Origin: CAZLQR01 sp964366455
GTDB taxonomy: Bacteria; Patescibacteriota; Microgenomatia; UBA1406; GWC2-37-13
DNA: 64,000 bases
Assembly (NCBI GenBank): GCA_964366455.1
Contig: CAYISZ010000002.1
Span: 13,313-77,312 of the forward strand
Direction: 5' to 3'
Made by a program: the position numbers and the translations under genes. Below the pieces are notes generated by a model. The model had not been told where the DNA came from. It ran no database searches and saw only the letters and a list, made by a program, of their open reading frames with translations. The stretch's first letter is position 1. Every line of letters begins with the position of its first letter. Shown piece after piece: positions 33,778-41,870 of this stretch.

Positions 33778-34857
33778 ATGAAACTATCTATTGGAATTGT
33801 GGGACTTCCAAACGTTGGGAAATCTACGCTTTTTAATGCGCTTTTAAAGCGTCAGGTGGCCTTAGAGGCCAATTACCCCTTCGCAACAATTGAGCCAAAT
33901 GTTGGCATCATCGAGGTGCCAGATGAGCGCCTGCAAAAACTTGCAGAAATAGTAAAAACACAGAAGATTGTGCCTGCAGCGGTTGAATTCTATGACATTG
34001 CGGGTCTTGTGAAAGGTGCGTCACAGGGTGAAGGACTTGGCAATCAGTTCCTAACCCATATTCGCGAGGTGGCAGCAATTCTTCATGTAGTTAGACTTTT
34101 TGAGGACAAGGATATTATTCACGTAGAAAATAAGGTCGATCCTTTAAGCGATGTTCAAACAATAGAGACGGAGCTTATTTTGGCAGATTTGCAGACTCTT
34201 CAAAAACAAAAAGAACCCAAAGGCACAAGTGCGCCAAAGGAAGCATTTGCGGCCTACGAAGTAGTTAAAAAGCTTAAAAATCATCTCGATTCGGGCAAGT
34301 CAGCTCGTACCCTTTCGCTTCACGTCGAGGAGAGAGATGCGATTAAACCATTGAATTTGATTACCATGAAGCCGGTTGTATTCTGCTTTAACTGTTCACT
34401 TGAACAGTTGGAGAAACCGGAAGAGACAAAGGCGCAGATAAATGTCATTCTGAACGAAGTGAAGAATCTAGCGAAGCGCTCCGCTGGATCCCTCGACCAT
34501 GCTCGGGATGACGCGGAACAAACCAATTTCATTATATTTAATCCCCTCGAGGAGACCACCCTTAATGTGCTTATTCAGAAAGCTTACGAGACCCTCGGTC
34601 TAATTTCATTTTTGACAGCAGGTGAGAAAGAAGCCCGCGCCTGGACAATTACGAAGGGCACGATGGCACCACAAGCCGCTGGAACAATTCACACAGACTT
34701 TGAGAAAAAATTTATTAAGGCTGACGTTGCTACTTTTGAAGACTTCGTTGCCTGCAATGGCTGGACTGGCGCAAGAGAAAAAGGTAAGGTTCTGATCTGC
34801 GGTAAGGATCATGAGATGAAAGACGGAGATGTGGTTGAATTCAAAATAGGGTCTTGA
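33778..34857 (+). CDS. ychF: YchF/OLA1-family ATPase with in-frame repeat insertion
   Basis: This 359-residue protein has the P-loop GLPNVGKST and switch motif DIAGLVKGASQGEGLGNQFL. The C-terminal TGS domain holds FLTAGEKEARAWTITKGTMAPQAAGTIHTDFEKKFIKADV. YchF binds ATP and ribosomes. Residues 223-245 (VILNEVKNLAKRSAGSLDHA...) are encoded by a 69-bp palindromic element (34444-34512) that starts on codon position 1 and is exactly 23 codons. It sits in the region before the TGS domain, which is poorly conserved and shortened here. Otherwise the gene looks functional. Confidence 0.95.
   Translation: MKLSIGIVGLPNVGKSTLFNALLKRQVALEANYPFATIEPNVGIIEVPDERLQKLAEIVKTQKIVPAAVEFYDIAGLVKGASQGEGLGNQFLTHIREVAAILHVVRLFEDKDIIHVENKVDPLSDVQTIETELILADLQTLQKQKEPKGTSAPKEAFAAYEVVKKLKNHLDSGKSARTLSLHVEERDAIKPLNLITMKPVVFCFNCSLEQLEKPEETKAQINVILNEVKNLAKRSAGSLDHARDDAEQTNFIIFNPLEETTLNVLIQKAYETLGLISFLTAGEKEARAWTITKGTMAPQAAGTIHTDFEKKFIKADVATFEDFVACNGWTGAREKGKVLICGKDHEMKDGDVVEFKIGS
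34444..34512. repeat. In-frame palindromic element inside ychF
   Basis: This 69-bp element runs from GTCATTCTGAACGAAG to CGGGATGAC. Its ends match the intergenic elements at 3051-3102 and 5770-5815. Its VILNEVKNL translation is the typical peptide of such elements in other bacterial genomes. It keeps the ychF frame open and adds 23 residues. Confidence 0.85.
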
Positions 34858-34930
34858 ATTCCAAATTCAAATTTCAAAGTTCAAATTTCAAATTTTGTTT
34901 GATTATTGGGATTTTGATATTTGGATTTTT
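34857..34930. repeat. TTCAAATTTCAAAGTTC and ATTTTGATATTTGG repeat
   Basis: This AT-rich repeat follows the ychF stop and runs into the 3' end of the convergent GT2 gene, supplying its last residues (SKYQNPNNQTKFEI). A close relative lies at 58911-59029. Confidence 0.75.
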
Positions 34931-35675
34931 GATAGATGTCGATGTAGCGGATTGAAGAAAAAAATGCAAAGACTAACCCCTGCCAACCATCCATAAACCC
35001 CTTATGCCTACCGTACATAGATAAAAAGGTGAATAAAGGCTTCAGAACAATGTATTCAAACACTCCGACTTTCTTGTTATTTTCCTTAAGTAGCTTAACA
35101 TCAAGGTCGTTATAGCGATGCCATCGCTTTAGATAACGAGAAAACTCAGGATCCGCATAGTGCAATAGGTCATTTTTCAACTCACCAATATGGCCTTTAA
35201 TTTCCACATTTTCATGAACTGTTTTGCAAGGGAATGTTGCCACTCCATTTTTATATAAGCGGATAGTTTTATCAGGATAAACGCCTCCTTTTGTTAGGAA
35301 CCGACCCAGAAAATAGTTCTTTCTTGGTATCCAGTAGGCAATGTATTTAGAACTTAGAACTTTGAACTTAGAACTTACAATTGAAAGTATTTCATCTCTC
35401 AATTGTTCCGGCACTTCTTCGTCGGCATCAAGCTGAAGAATCCAATCTCCTTTTGCCCTTTCAATGGCCTTTTGCTTATTGATATGAAACATTGGAGGAT
35501 TGTCCTCCGCGAAGACCTTTACCTTTTTTCCGTATGATTTCAGTAATTGAACTGTCTTATCGGTCGATCCCCCGTCCACCACAATCACCTCGTCTACCCA
35601 GTCGATGCAAGAATCAAGGGGATAATGAATAAACTTCTCCTCGTTATATGTGGCTATACACAGCGATAGTTTCAT
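34881..35675 (-). CDS. Family 2 glycosyltransferase
   Basis: This 264-residue protein starts at the ATG at 35675; the longer frame begins in repeat sequence. It has the GT2 motifs LCIATYNEEKFI, VDEVIVVDGGSTDKTV, QLDADEEVP (metal-binding DxD) and IRLYKNG. It resembles WaaE/KdtX-like lipopolysaccharide or capsule glycosyltransferases. Residues about 116-126 (SSKFKVLSSKY) and the last 13 residues are encoded by dispersed repeats, one in the middle of the catalytic domain. Confidence 0.88.
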   Translation of the reverse strand: MKLSLCIATYNEEKFIHYPLDSCIDWVDEVIVVDGGSTDKTVQLLKSYGKKVKVFAEDNPPMFHINKQKAIERAKGDWILQLDADEEVPEQLRDEILSIVSSKFKVLSSKYIAYWIPRKNYFLGRFLTKGGVYPDKTIRLYKNGVATFPCKTVHENVEIKGHIGELKNDLLHYADPEFSRYLKRWHRYNDLDVKLLKENNKKVGVFEYIVLKPLFTFLSMYGRHKGFMDGWQGLVFAFFSSIRYIDIYQKSKYQNPNNQTKFEI

Positions 35676-35809
35676 AAATTCAAAGTTTAAAATCCAAATA
35701 TCAAATAAAGTTTCGGTGTCGAAATCCAAAGACTTAAACTTCTTTCTTTAGATTTTTTTTGACATTTTAGCTTTGAAATTTGAGCTTAGTTATGTTAACA
35801 TTATAGCTT

Positions 35810-36103
35810 ATGGAATGTTTTCACTGTGGCAAAACTACGCTTTATGGTCGGTCGCACACACATCATCGCGGTGTAGCGGGAGGTCGTTGGAAAAAAAGAG
35901 CTCCGAAGACTCAAAAAATCTTTAAACCGAATCTTCAGAAAATTGCAATAATGGTCAAGGGTAAGTCAGAGACAGTACGTCTTTGTACAAGATGTATTAA
36001 GCGAATACGCAAAGATATGAGAGATGGTGTTAAGCCATTTTATGTTCTTGCGCAGACACAAATGAAAGCAGTTCCCACCCCCGTAGCTGTTGCAACAGCC
36101 TAA
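35810..36103 (+). CDS. rpmB: Ribosomal protein bL28, zinc-ribbon form
   Basis: This 97-residue protein has the bL28 pattern with CFHCGK at the N-terminus, RWKKRAPKTQKIFKPNLQKI, and LCTRCIKRIRKD. The two CxxC pairs fit the zinc-binding form of L28. The tail VPTPVAVATA is an extra low-complexity end. It is a component of the large ribosomal subunit. It is followed by a long TTCAAATTTCGAATT repeat stretch. Confidence 0.9.
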   Translation: MECFHCGKTTLYGRSHTHHRGVAGGRWKKRAPKTQKIFKPNLQKIAIMVKGKSETVRLCTRCIKRIRKDMRDGVKPFYVLAQTQMKAVPTPVAVATA

Positions 36104-36106
36104 CCC

Positions 36107-36212
36107 TCAATTTGAAATTTGAAGTTTTCAATTTTAATTCAATTTTTAGTGTTCTAATTTTCAAACATTTCAAATTGGATATTGATTTCAAATTTCGAAT
36201 TTCAAACTAAAA
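36107..36212. repeat. TTTGAAATTTGAAG/TTTCAAATTTCGAA repeats
   Basis: Mixed direct and inverted copies of the TTCAAAT unit fill the space between the convergent rpmB and def genes. Inverted copies could fold into a long AT-rich hairpin. Confidence 0.7.
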
Positions 36213-36226
36213 ATTAGGCAATAGTT

Positions 36227-36775
36227 TTATGCTTTCATTGCCACAAGCTCATCGCCATCTTCTTCATACATTGTCACATTCTGTTCCAAACAGCGTTGTG
36301 TAAATAGAATCCCGTTCAAATGATCGACTTCGTGCGCCACGATTATTGCTTCAAATCCTTCAAACACTTTGGAATGCTTTATGCCATCAAGATCTTCGTA
36401 TTCAAGCTGAATTCTTCCTTTTCTTTTTAATGGAGCCCAAATTCTGGGAATGGAGAGACAGCCCTCCATCTTAGACTGTTTGCTTTTTCTGGACTTTAAT
36501 GTTTTGCTTTCATGGCTAATTTCTTCAGAATCTAAAGTTTTTGCAACTGGATTTATGCAGACCGAGATTTCTCCCTTTAGGGATGGTCGCATAATAAAAA
36601 TGCTTAGACTCTCCCCTACCTGCGTTGCGGCAAGTCCAACTCCTTCCGGGTCTCGTTGCTTTAGTAGTGTTTCTTTCATTTCCTCAACAAGACGTTTTAT
36701 TTTTGGTGTAATTGTTTTTACACTCTGCGTAGGCGTGGTGAGTACTTTATTAGGCACAGTTACAATCTTGAGCAT
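36227..36775 (-). CDS. def: Peptide deformylase
   Basis: The protein has 182 residues and all three deformylase motifs: GVGLAATQ, EGCLSIP (metal Cys) and HEVDHLNG (two metal His and catalytic Glu). It removes the formyl group from N-terminal Met. An insert of about 15 residues (SKTLKSRKSKQSK) precedes the second motif. The start is 2 nt after the dsbB stop, so the two genes form an operon. Confidence 0.95.
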   Translation of the reverse strand: MLKIVTVPNKVLTTPTQSVKTITPKIKRLVEEMKETLLKQRDPEGVGLAATQVGESLSIFIMRPSLKGEISVCINPVAKTLDSEEISHESKTLKSRKSKQSKMEGCLSIPRIWAPLKRKGRIQLEYEDLDGIKHSKVFEGFEAIIVAHEVDHLNGILFTQRCLEQNVTMYEEDGDELVAMKA

Positions 36776-36777
36776 GG

Positions 36778-37374
36778 TTATTTCTTCCGATGCTCTCGAG
36801 ATCGGAATCCCGACTTTTTGTCGGGAGTTTTTTTAACTTGGGATATTAAAAGCATAAATGTGATGAGAGCAAACACAGACCATGCCATAAGCGGGAAGGT
36901 CATAAAACCAAAATAAAATTCATAGCCTTTGTCGCATGGTACTCCTCCCAACTGAGTCGAGCATGGCAAAATTGGAATAATTGTGCGAGGCAATACGTGC
37001 AAAGAATAATGATACAGAGATATCGCCCCTCCAATTACATTAATCGTAATTAAGTAAGGCGTCAATACGTATTCTTTTCTAAGCTGTGCAACATACAGAA
37101 GCACCACCTGTGGATACATCGCTATTCGCTGATACCAACATAGTATGCATGGTTGGAAATGCAGTACCTCGGACAGAAATAAACTTGCCAAGGAAGCTGT
37201 AAGCGATAAGAAAAAAGCGAAAAAATATGCATTTGGGCGTAAAAAAGCCGCCACTCTATCAAAAATTCTTACTCTAAATAGTTTTTTGGCCAAATAAAGA
37301 ACAAACAATACCACAACGCCACTGAATGCGAGGAGGCCAAGAGCCGAAATCGCAGCTACACCAGTCTTAATCAT
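36778..37374 (-). CDS. DsbB-like disulfide bond formation protein
   Basis: This 198-residue protein has five hydrophobic segments. The first redox pair is CILCWYQR and the second is C-(STQLGGVP)-C, as in the BdbC/DsbB family that re-oxidises DsbA with quinone. A DsbA-like protein is encoded at 1588-2250. TATAAT on the minus strand (37386-37381) ends 6 nt before the ATG. The basic C-terminal tail is encoded over a hairpin (36808-36826) that looks like an intrinsic terminator on the other strand. Confidence 0.88.
   Translation of the reverse strand: MIKTGVAAISALGLLAFSGVVVLFVLYLAKKLFRVRIFDRVAAFLRPNAYFFAFFLSLTASLASLFLSEVLHFQPCILCWYQRIAMYPQVVLLYVAQLRKEYVLTPYLITINVIGGAISLYHYSLHVLPRTIIPILPCSTQLGGVPCDKGYEFYFGFMTFPLMAWSVFALITFMLLISQVKKTPDKKSGFRSREHRKK
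36808..36834 (+). terminator. Terminator-like hairpin inside the dsbB 3' end, plus strand
   Basis: TCCCGAC (36808-36814), a TTTTT loop, GTCGGGA (36820-36826) and then seven T (36828-36834) make an intrinsic-terminator shape on the plus strand. It is antisense to the last 20 codons of dsbB. No plus-strand gene directly precedes it. Confidence 0.5.
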
Positions 37375-37380
37375 GGAAGT

Positions 37381-37390
37381 ATTATATAAT
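37381..37390. promoter_or_regulatory. Overlapping divergent -10 boxes (ATTATATAAT)
   Basis: The ten-base palindrome ATTATATAAT gives TATAAT on both strands: minus 37386-37381 for dsbB (6 nt before its ATG) and plus 37385-37390 for the M50 gene. The plus-strand message would have a leader of about 20 nt made of TAGAACTTAGA repeats. Confidence 0.6.
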
Positions 37391-37419
37391 AGAACTTAGA
37401 GCTTAGAACCTAGAACTTT

Positions 37420-38019
37420 ATGATCGATTTATTTACCCAGTCTCCTCTAGTTTTCGTTCTCTATCTTATTGCGCTTCTTGCCGCAATCTCAATCCATGAA
37501 TTTAGTCATGCATTTGTAGCGGATAAACTTGGCGATCCAACACCGCAACGCCAAGGCCGCGTCACCCTAAATCCGCGGGCCCATATTGACTTGATGGGAA
37601 TTTTGTTTTTGTTCATGTTCGGTTTTGGTTGGGGAAGACCTGTTCAGTTTGACCCTTTCAATCTTAAAAATCCTCGAAGAGACGCTGCTCTAATTTCGGT
37701 CGCCGGCCCTATTTCTAATTTTTTGTTAGCATTCCTAATAACAATAGTTCTGAAGATAACCGATCTTCAATTTCTGATAATCTTTATTCAACTTAATGTG
37801 ATGCTTGGGGTATTCAATTTGCTTCCAATTCACCCCCTAGACGGCTTCAAGATTGTAGGTGGACTGTTGCCTGAGGACAAGGCTAGAGAATGGTATCAGC
37901 TTGAAAGATATGGGATTCTTTTTCTTATACTATTAATCCTTCCCATAGGTAAAGGCTCTATGATTTCTTCTATAATATCTCCAGCGATATCGTTCGTGAT
38001 GCAATTGCTCATAAATTAG
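37420..38019 (+). CDS. Site-2 protease-like M50 membrane metallopeptidase
   Basis: This 199-residue protein has five or six hydrophobic segments. The zinc motif H26-E-x-x-H30 (IHEFSHAF) and the C-terminal IHPLDGFKI motif with the third ligand Asp are present. It is the short M50 form (no PDZ domain) common in bacteria and cuts within or near membranes. The leader before the ATG is a tandem TAGAACTTAGA repeat. The substrate is unknown. Confidence 0.9.
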   Translation: MIDLFTQSPLVFVLYLIALLAAISIHEFSHAFVADKLGDPTPQRQGRVTLNPRAHIDLMGILFLFMFGFGWGRPVQFDPFNLKNPRRDAALISVAGPISNFLLAFLITIVLKITDLQFLIIFIQLNVMLGVFNLLPIHPLDGFKIVGGLLPEDKAREWYQLERYGILFLILLILPIGKGSMISSIISPAISFVMQLLIN

Positions 38020-38056
38020 TTCTTATTTCTTAGTTCTAAGTTCTTAATAGCCACTA

Positions 38057-38410
38057 CTAACTTGACTTTTCTTGAGATGATTTGGCGATTCTAGAAAAAA
38101 TGAGCGTTAACTCGTGAGTTTCGAGCCATAATCTTCTCAATTCATCTCTGTTCGCATTGTCGCTGTGCGCTATTAACTCAATCCAGTATTTTGTTTCCAT
38201 TGCTTCCTTTTTGCACAACAAAATTTTGTGTCTAAATTCCTTTTTTGAGTATGACCCATTTGCTTCTTGATAGTTTGCGCCGATACTGGTTGCGGCACGC
38301 ATTAACTGCTCTCGTAGTGGCCTGATAAGCACATTCCTCTCTATTTTCTTACAAAATAAAATTATTTTCTTGCTCAATTCAATGGTTCTTTTTTCTAAAG
38401 GATAGACCAT
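38057..38410 (-). CDS. Four-helix bundle protein (S23/IVP family)
   Basis: The 117 residues have the pattern of the 23S rRNA intervening-sequence protein family: ELSKKIILFCKKIERN, QLMRAATSIGANYQEANGSYSKKEF, and KKEAMETKYWIELI. These proteins are widespread, often not next to rRNA, and their role is unclear. TATAGA ends 7 nt before the ATG. Confidence 0.88.
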   Translation of the reverse strand: MVYPLEKRTIELSKKIILFCKKIERNVLIRPLREQLMRAATSIGANYQEANGSYSKKEFRHKILLCKKEAMETKYWIELIAHSDNANRDELRRLWLETHELTLIFSRIAKSSQEKSS

Positions 38411-38524
38411 TCTTAAATCTATAAAAGTAAAGATATTTTGTCAGTCGCTTATATGCTACAAAAAAGAGACTTTGGACTATCGCTGCAGAGTTTTATTAAG
38501 AATTAAGAAATAAGAACTAAGAAT

Positions 38525-39130
38525 TTAATTGGAGGGGGATGGGTTGCTTTGCGCCTTTATGCACTTAATATATTCCTGAGTGCTACACTCTTTCCCCAGC
38601 TTAGCTTTTATAGCAGCACAGTTGGTTTCTGTGCAGGTATTAACACCACCAGATGTCGTGGGAACCACCGTAGGCATTACGGAGTCAAGTGATCCCGAAC
38701 TTGTTGCGGCTAAGGTTGGACTAACAATAAGATTGGTAGTTGTCTCATTTGCCGCTTTGGTTGTAAAGCTCCATGGCGCTCCTTCATTATTAAACTCCTT
38801 ATCGGTCCCTAGAACATAGTAGTAGGTTGTGCTAGGAGTTAGTAGGGTTAGTACTGCAGAGTGCTCCTTACCTTGTGGCGTTTCTGCCGGTGCGATAGCT
38901 GAATTTGCTAAGTCTGCCGACGTTCCATACGTAACAATTGTTCCGACAGTGTCATTCCCCGTTTTCCATGTAATCTTGGCGCTGGTGGAAGTAATGTCTA
39001 TATTATTTACCTCAATTGGCTTTTCGCTCGAAGCTCTACTAAAGTTCTGCATTAACAAAAACCCACCGATAATTAGCGCCAGTCCTAAAACCGATCCAAT
39101 AATTATTGCGATTAATTTGCTTCTTTTCAT
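38525..39130 (-). CDS. Membrane-anchored fibronectin type III-like protein
   Basis: This 201-residue protein has an N-terminal anchor (residues about 6-28). A single FN3-like domain (residues about 38-125: NIDITSTSAKITWKTG...STTYYYVLGTD...WSFTTKA) precedes a Ser/Thr linker. A small Cys-rich end follows, with four Cys in CTETNCAAIKAKLGKEC and CIK. It is the last gene of a four-gene operon with cohesin- and dockerin-like proteins, 3 nt after the cohesin gene, and is probably displayed on the cell surface. Confidence 0.8.
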   Translation of the reverse strand: MKRSKLIAIIIGSVLGLALIIGGFLLMQNFSRASSEKPIEVNNIDITSTSAKITWKTGNDTVGTIVTYGTSADLANSAIAPAETPQGKEHSAVLTLLTPSTTYYYVLGTDKEFNNEGAPWSFTTKAANETTTNLIVSPTLAATSSGSLDSVMPTVVPTTSGGVNTCTETNCAAIKAKLGKECSTQEYIKCIKAQSNPSPSN

Positions 39131-39133
39131 TTA

Positions 39134-39802
39134 TTAAAATTTGATTAATTTTGTTAACCCTCCAACTCCAACCAAAACCGCTCCAATCAGCGCCATCATC
39201 ATCATGTTTTCAGTAGATCCGCTAGCTGGAAGCTGGGTTACCGCTGCTGTTGTAGGAGTAGGTGTAGGCGTATCCTCAGCGCCTCCGGTTGCATCTCCAC
39301 CTACGCCAATTGTAACAGTTGCTGTTCCGTTTTCAGAACATGTAATGATATTCGTTGAGTTAATGTCATTTTTAATCACTTTAGAGGTAACTGTTGCCTG
39401 ACCATCGCAGTCAAAAACTAAATCTGTCTTGCCTTCTTTAAGAGCGTTGAAGGTAATAGTTGCCACTGTACCAACCCCTTCTTTAAAGTCAGACGGGCTA
39501 TCTACTAATCCGGCAATATATACTTTTCCAGTAGTTAAATCATTAAGAACTGTTGGAAAGTACGTACCTTCCGTGACGCTATCTGCATTAATTATGGCGC
39601 TATCGTAAGTTACATATGAATCGATGGAAGTAATTTGATCCGAACCGGGATTTACAATAATCTCAACATCAAAAGTTTCATCTACCGCTACTGAGTAACT
39701 GGCCTCATTAAACTTTAGAAAAGCAGCGTTTGCAGCGCCTGCAGACGTTGTCGCCCATACGAGAAGAAATAGAATTGTGAGTAATTTTTTAATATTTTTC
39801 AT
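39134..39802 (-). CDS. Cohesin-domain surface protein with sorting-type tail
   Basis: The 222 residues begin with a signal peptide (1-27). A cohesin-type beta sandwich covers about 28-165, with VDVEIIVNPGSDQITSIDSYVTYDSAIINADSV-like features. A Thr/Pro linker precedes LPASG, a hydrophobic helix and a short basic end, as in sortase substrates. Cohesins bind dockerin modules, and a dockerin-like module is encoded two genes upstream in the same operon. Confidence 0.82.
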   Translation of the reverse strand: MKNIKKLLTILFLLVWATTSAGAANAAFLKFNEASYSVAVDETFDVEIIVNPGSDQITSIDSYVTYDSAIINADSVTEGTYFPTVLNDLTTGKVYIAGLVDSPSDFKEGVGTVATITFNALKEGKTDLVFDCDGQATVTSKVIKNDINSTNIITCSENGTATVTIGVGGDATGGAEDTPTPTPTTAAVTQLPASGSTENMMMMALIGAVLVGVGGLTKLIKF

Positions 39803-39844
39803 TATTTAAAAAGTTATACGCTCTACGCTCTAAGTTTCAAGTTT

Positions 39845-40453
39845 TTACTTCACCGTAACCGTAACACTATTAACTTTTGGCAAATAGATTGCGGTCTCGG
39901 CATCTATAAACTTAGTGCTCGACTTGTCCGCTTTACCCAGTAGCTCCACTTTATAGACTCCAGCCTTTTTTGGAGTTAACATGAAACTAAAAACATCTTC
40001 ATTGGCAAGTACTGGAATCTCGACGGTCTGTGGATCTTTGGATGAAGTTACCTCGAGATAATTTTTACGAGTGCTAGAAACTGCAGTAAAGCCTTTTAAA
40101 GATGAGTCTACTGGACCGGCAGAAAAAACTGCTTTGTCAAAAGAAAGGACAGCGTCCATTCCGACAACTCCCCGTTTATTTGAGTCTAGTTTCACGACAA
40201 ATTTAATAGGTTTTCCCACTGTAGCTTCTTGAATATCAGAACCAAGACTCATTACTCCCTCCCCTATCCCCATTTCGGTAGATTCTTCGACAACTTCGTT
40301 CTCCTCTATGGTAGCAGCTGAAGGTAGCCCTCCAGATTTTTGTAAAATTAAGAAAAGCTCTGCTACAGCAATCACAACCAAAACTACAAAGAATACTAAA
40401 AGATAATTTCTCTTTGGGGCCTGTGGTTGCTGTGTTGATTCAATATTATCCAT
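39845..40453 (-). CDS. Membrane-anchored cohesin-like protein
   Basis: This 202-residue protein starts at the ATG at 40453, 10 nt after the dockerin gene stop; earlier in-frame ATGs overlap that gene. It has a single anchor (residues about 18-38) and a beta domain (residues about 70-200). GKPIKFVVKLDSNKRGVVGMDAVLSFDKAVF resembles the start of cohesin modules, though more divergent than in the neighbouring gene. It may bind the dockerin protein in the same operon. Confidence 0.7.
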   Translation of the reverse strand: MDNIESTQQPQAPKRNYLLVFFVVLVVIAVAELFLILQKSGGLPSAATIEENEVVEESTEMGIGEGVMSLGSDIQEATVGKPIKFVVKLDSNKRGVVGMDAVLSFDKAVFSAGPVDSSLKGFTAVSSTRKNYLEVTSSKDPQTVEIPVLANEDVFSFMLTPKKAGVYKVELLGKADKSSTKFIDAETAIYLPKVNSVTVTVK

Positions 40454-40463
40454 ATATATATTT

Positions 40464-41870
40464 TTATTCATCATCATACTTAACATTTAATGACTGTATG
40501 ATAAGCGATCTGTCTTGAGTATCGATTACACCATCGAAATTAAGATCTCCTATATTTAGTTGATCGGTCTGAGTACTTCCAAAATGGTTTAGAACATAAG
40601 AGATATCGTAAGAATCAACCACTCCATTCTGTTCTGCTGGTGGCTGAGGAAGATCTCCTACAAGTTGTAAAATATTTGTGAAATCAAGGTTGTTGGTACC
40701 ACTTGTTAGAACAATTCCGTTGTCTGAACAGCTATATGTACCTACAGGGCTCTCTGTTGGCGAATTTACACAAACTCTCTTTTGTAAATGCTTACCGACC
40801 TTTACGTAGACGGAGTACATTACATTCGAGCCAAGTTCGAGTCCTGAGAAATTAACGGTTCCAGCCCACTTTCCAGTCGAGTCTGCAGTTAAGGTTCCAG
40901 TGACGTAGTCGGATGTTGACGTTGGACCCTTCAACTTAACTTTGAATGGAACTGTTTTGGCTCCTCTAGGATTACCAGTCACTCCTTGAAGTCTTAATGA
41001 CATAGCCAGTGTTACATCGCCGGTTGCGGTTGGTGGTACTACTGCAGGAGGAGTCTCTGGAGACGTATATGTGCAAGCATCGCCAATATATTCAAATGTT
41101 CCGGTAGACCCATTACATCGGTGGCTTCTACAAATTCCACCGGCATCAGCCTGTCCACAATAAACTCCTCCAGCCTCACCAGTAAATTGCTCTGTTCCGC
41201 CGCAATAAACACCACCAGCACATGACAAACTCCCACCGCCTGCTCCTCCACCACCGCCACCACCGCCACCACCGCCAGTAGGCTTATCGGTTGGAGTTGG
41301 TGTTGGTGTGAGTACCGGTTTTCTGCACAATCCAGTTCCTGCGCTGTAGCACTCAAGACCAGATGCAGCATCACAATATTTTTTCCCGGTAGTTGCTGAG
41401 CGGCAGCAAGTGTCGCCCACCTTGCTACATGGTTTAGGCGCAGGTGTAGGTTCGCACCTACAGCTTGATGACTGAACGCTTGGAGATCCTTGACTACAGA
41501 TATACTTTCTACCCGCTACAGGAGTTGGTGAGAAGCAACAGGCTTTACCATCAGTCCCACATATACCGGATAGATTTATACCAACACATTTATTTATGAA
41601 GCAACTGTATCCAGATTGACAACTCTCTACCGTTCTGGGTATGACCGAATAAGAGATGCACTCTAGAACAGCATTTTTATAGCTACTACAAAACTTGTAG
41701 CCGGGGGATCTTGCCGAGCATTTAGCTATATCATCACCAGCGTCAGCTCTACTTTTATAACCACCAGTGCCTTGATTGATAACCAGATAACTAGTTACCG
41801 CTGAGACGATTAGAAGGAATAAGACAATAAGAAGTGGGACGAAAGCAAATCCTTTAAATTTTGGCTTCAT
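40464..41870 (-). CDS. Cys-rich surface protein with C-terminal dockerin-like module
   Basis: In this 468-residue protein an N-terminal anchor (about 10-30) precedes a region with over 25 Cys in repeated CxxxxC patterns. A Thr-Pro linker and a run of 11 Gly (residues about 200-215) follow. Then come a second Cys-rich part, a beta domain (about 290-400), and residues about 415-465 with two calcium-loop motifs: VVDSYDISYVLNHFG and DLNFDGVIDTQDRSLI. The last is typical of type I dockerin repeats. It heads the operon with two cohesin-like genes. Confidence 0.8.
   Translation of the reverse strand: MKPKFKGFAFVPLLIVLFLLIVSAVTSYLVINQGTGGYKSRADAGDDIAKCSARSPGYKFCSSYKNAVLECISYSVIPRTVESCQSGYSCFINKCVGINLSGICGTDGKACCFSPTPVAGRKYICSQGSPSVQSSSCRCEPTPAPKPCSKVGDTCCRSATTGKKYCDAASGLECYSAGTGLCRKPVLTPTPTPTDKPTGGGGGGGGGGGAGGGSLSCAGGVYCGGTEQFTGEAGGVYCGQADAGGICRSHRCNGSTGTFEYIGDACTYTSPETPPAVVPPTATGDVTLAMSLRLQGVTGNPRGAKTVPFKVKLKGPTSTSDYVTGTLTADSTGKWAGTVNFSGLELGSNVMYSVYVKVGKHLQKRVCVNSPTESPVGTYSCSDNGIVLTSGTNNLDFTNILQLVGDLPQPPAEQNGVVDSYDISYVLNHFGSTQTDQLNIGDLNFDGVIDTQDRSLIIQSLNVKYDDE

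Noticed and set aside
21750..36212. CRISPR array from TTCAAATT-type tandem repeats
   Set aside because: Units are 7-9 bp with no spacers and no cas genes; they are short tandem repeats.
41039..41374. 111-residue frame inside the dockerin gene
   Set aside because: It is an alternative frame over the Cys- and Gly-rich low-complexity region, with no signal of its own.
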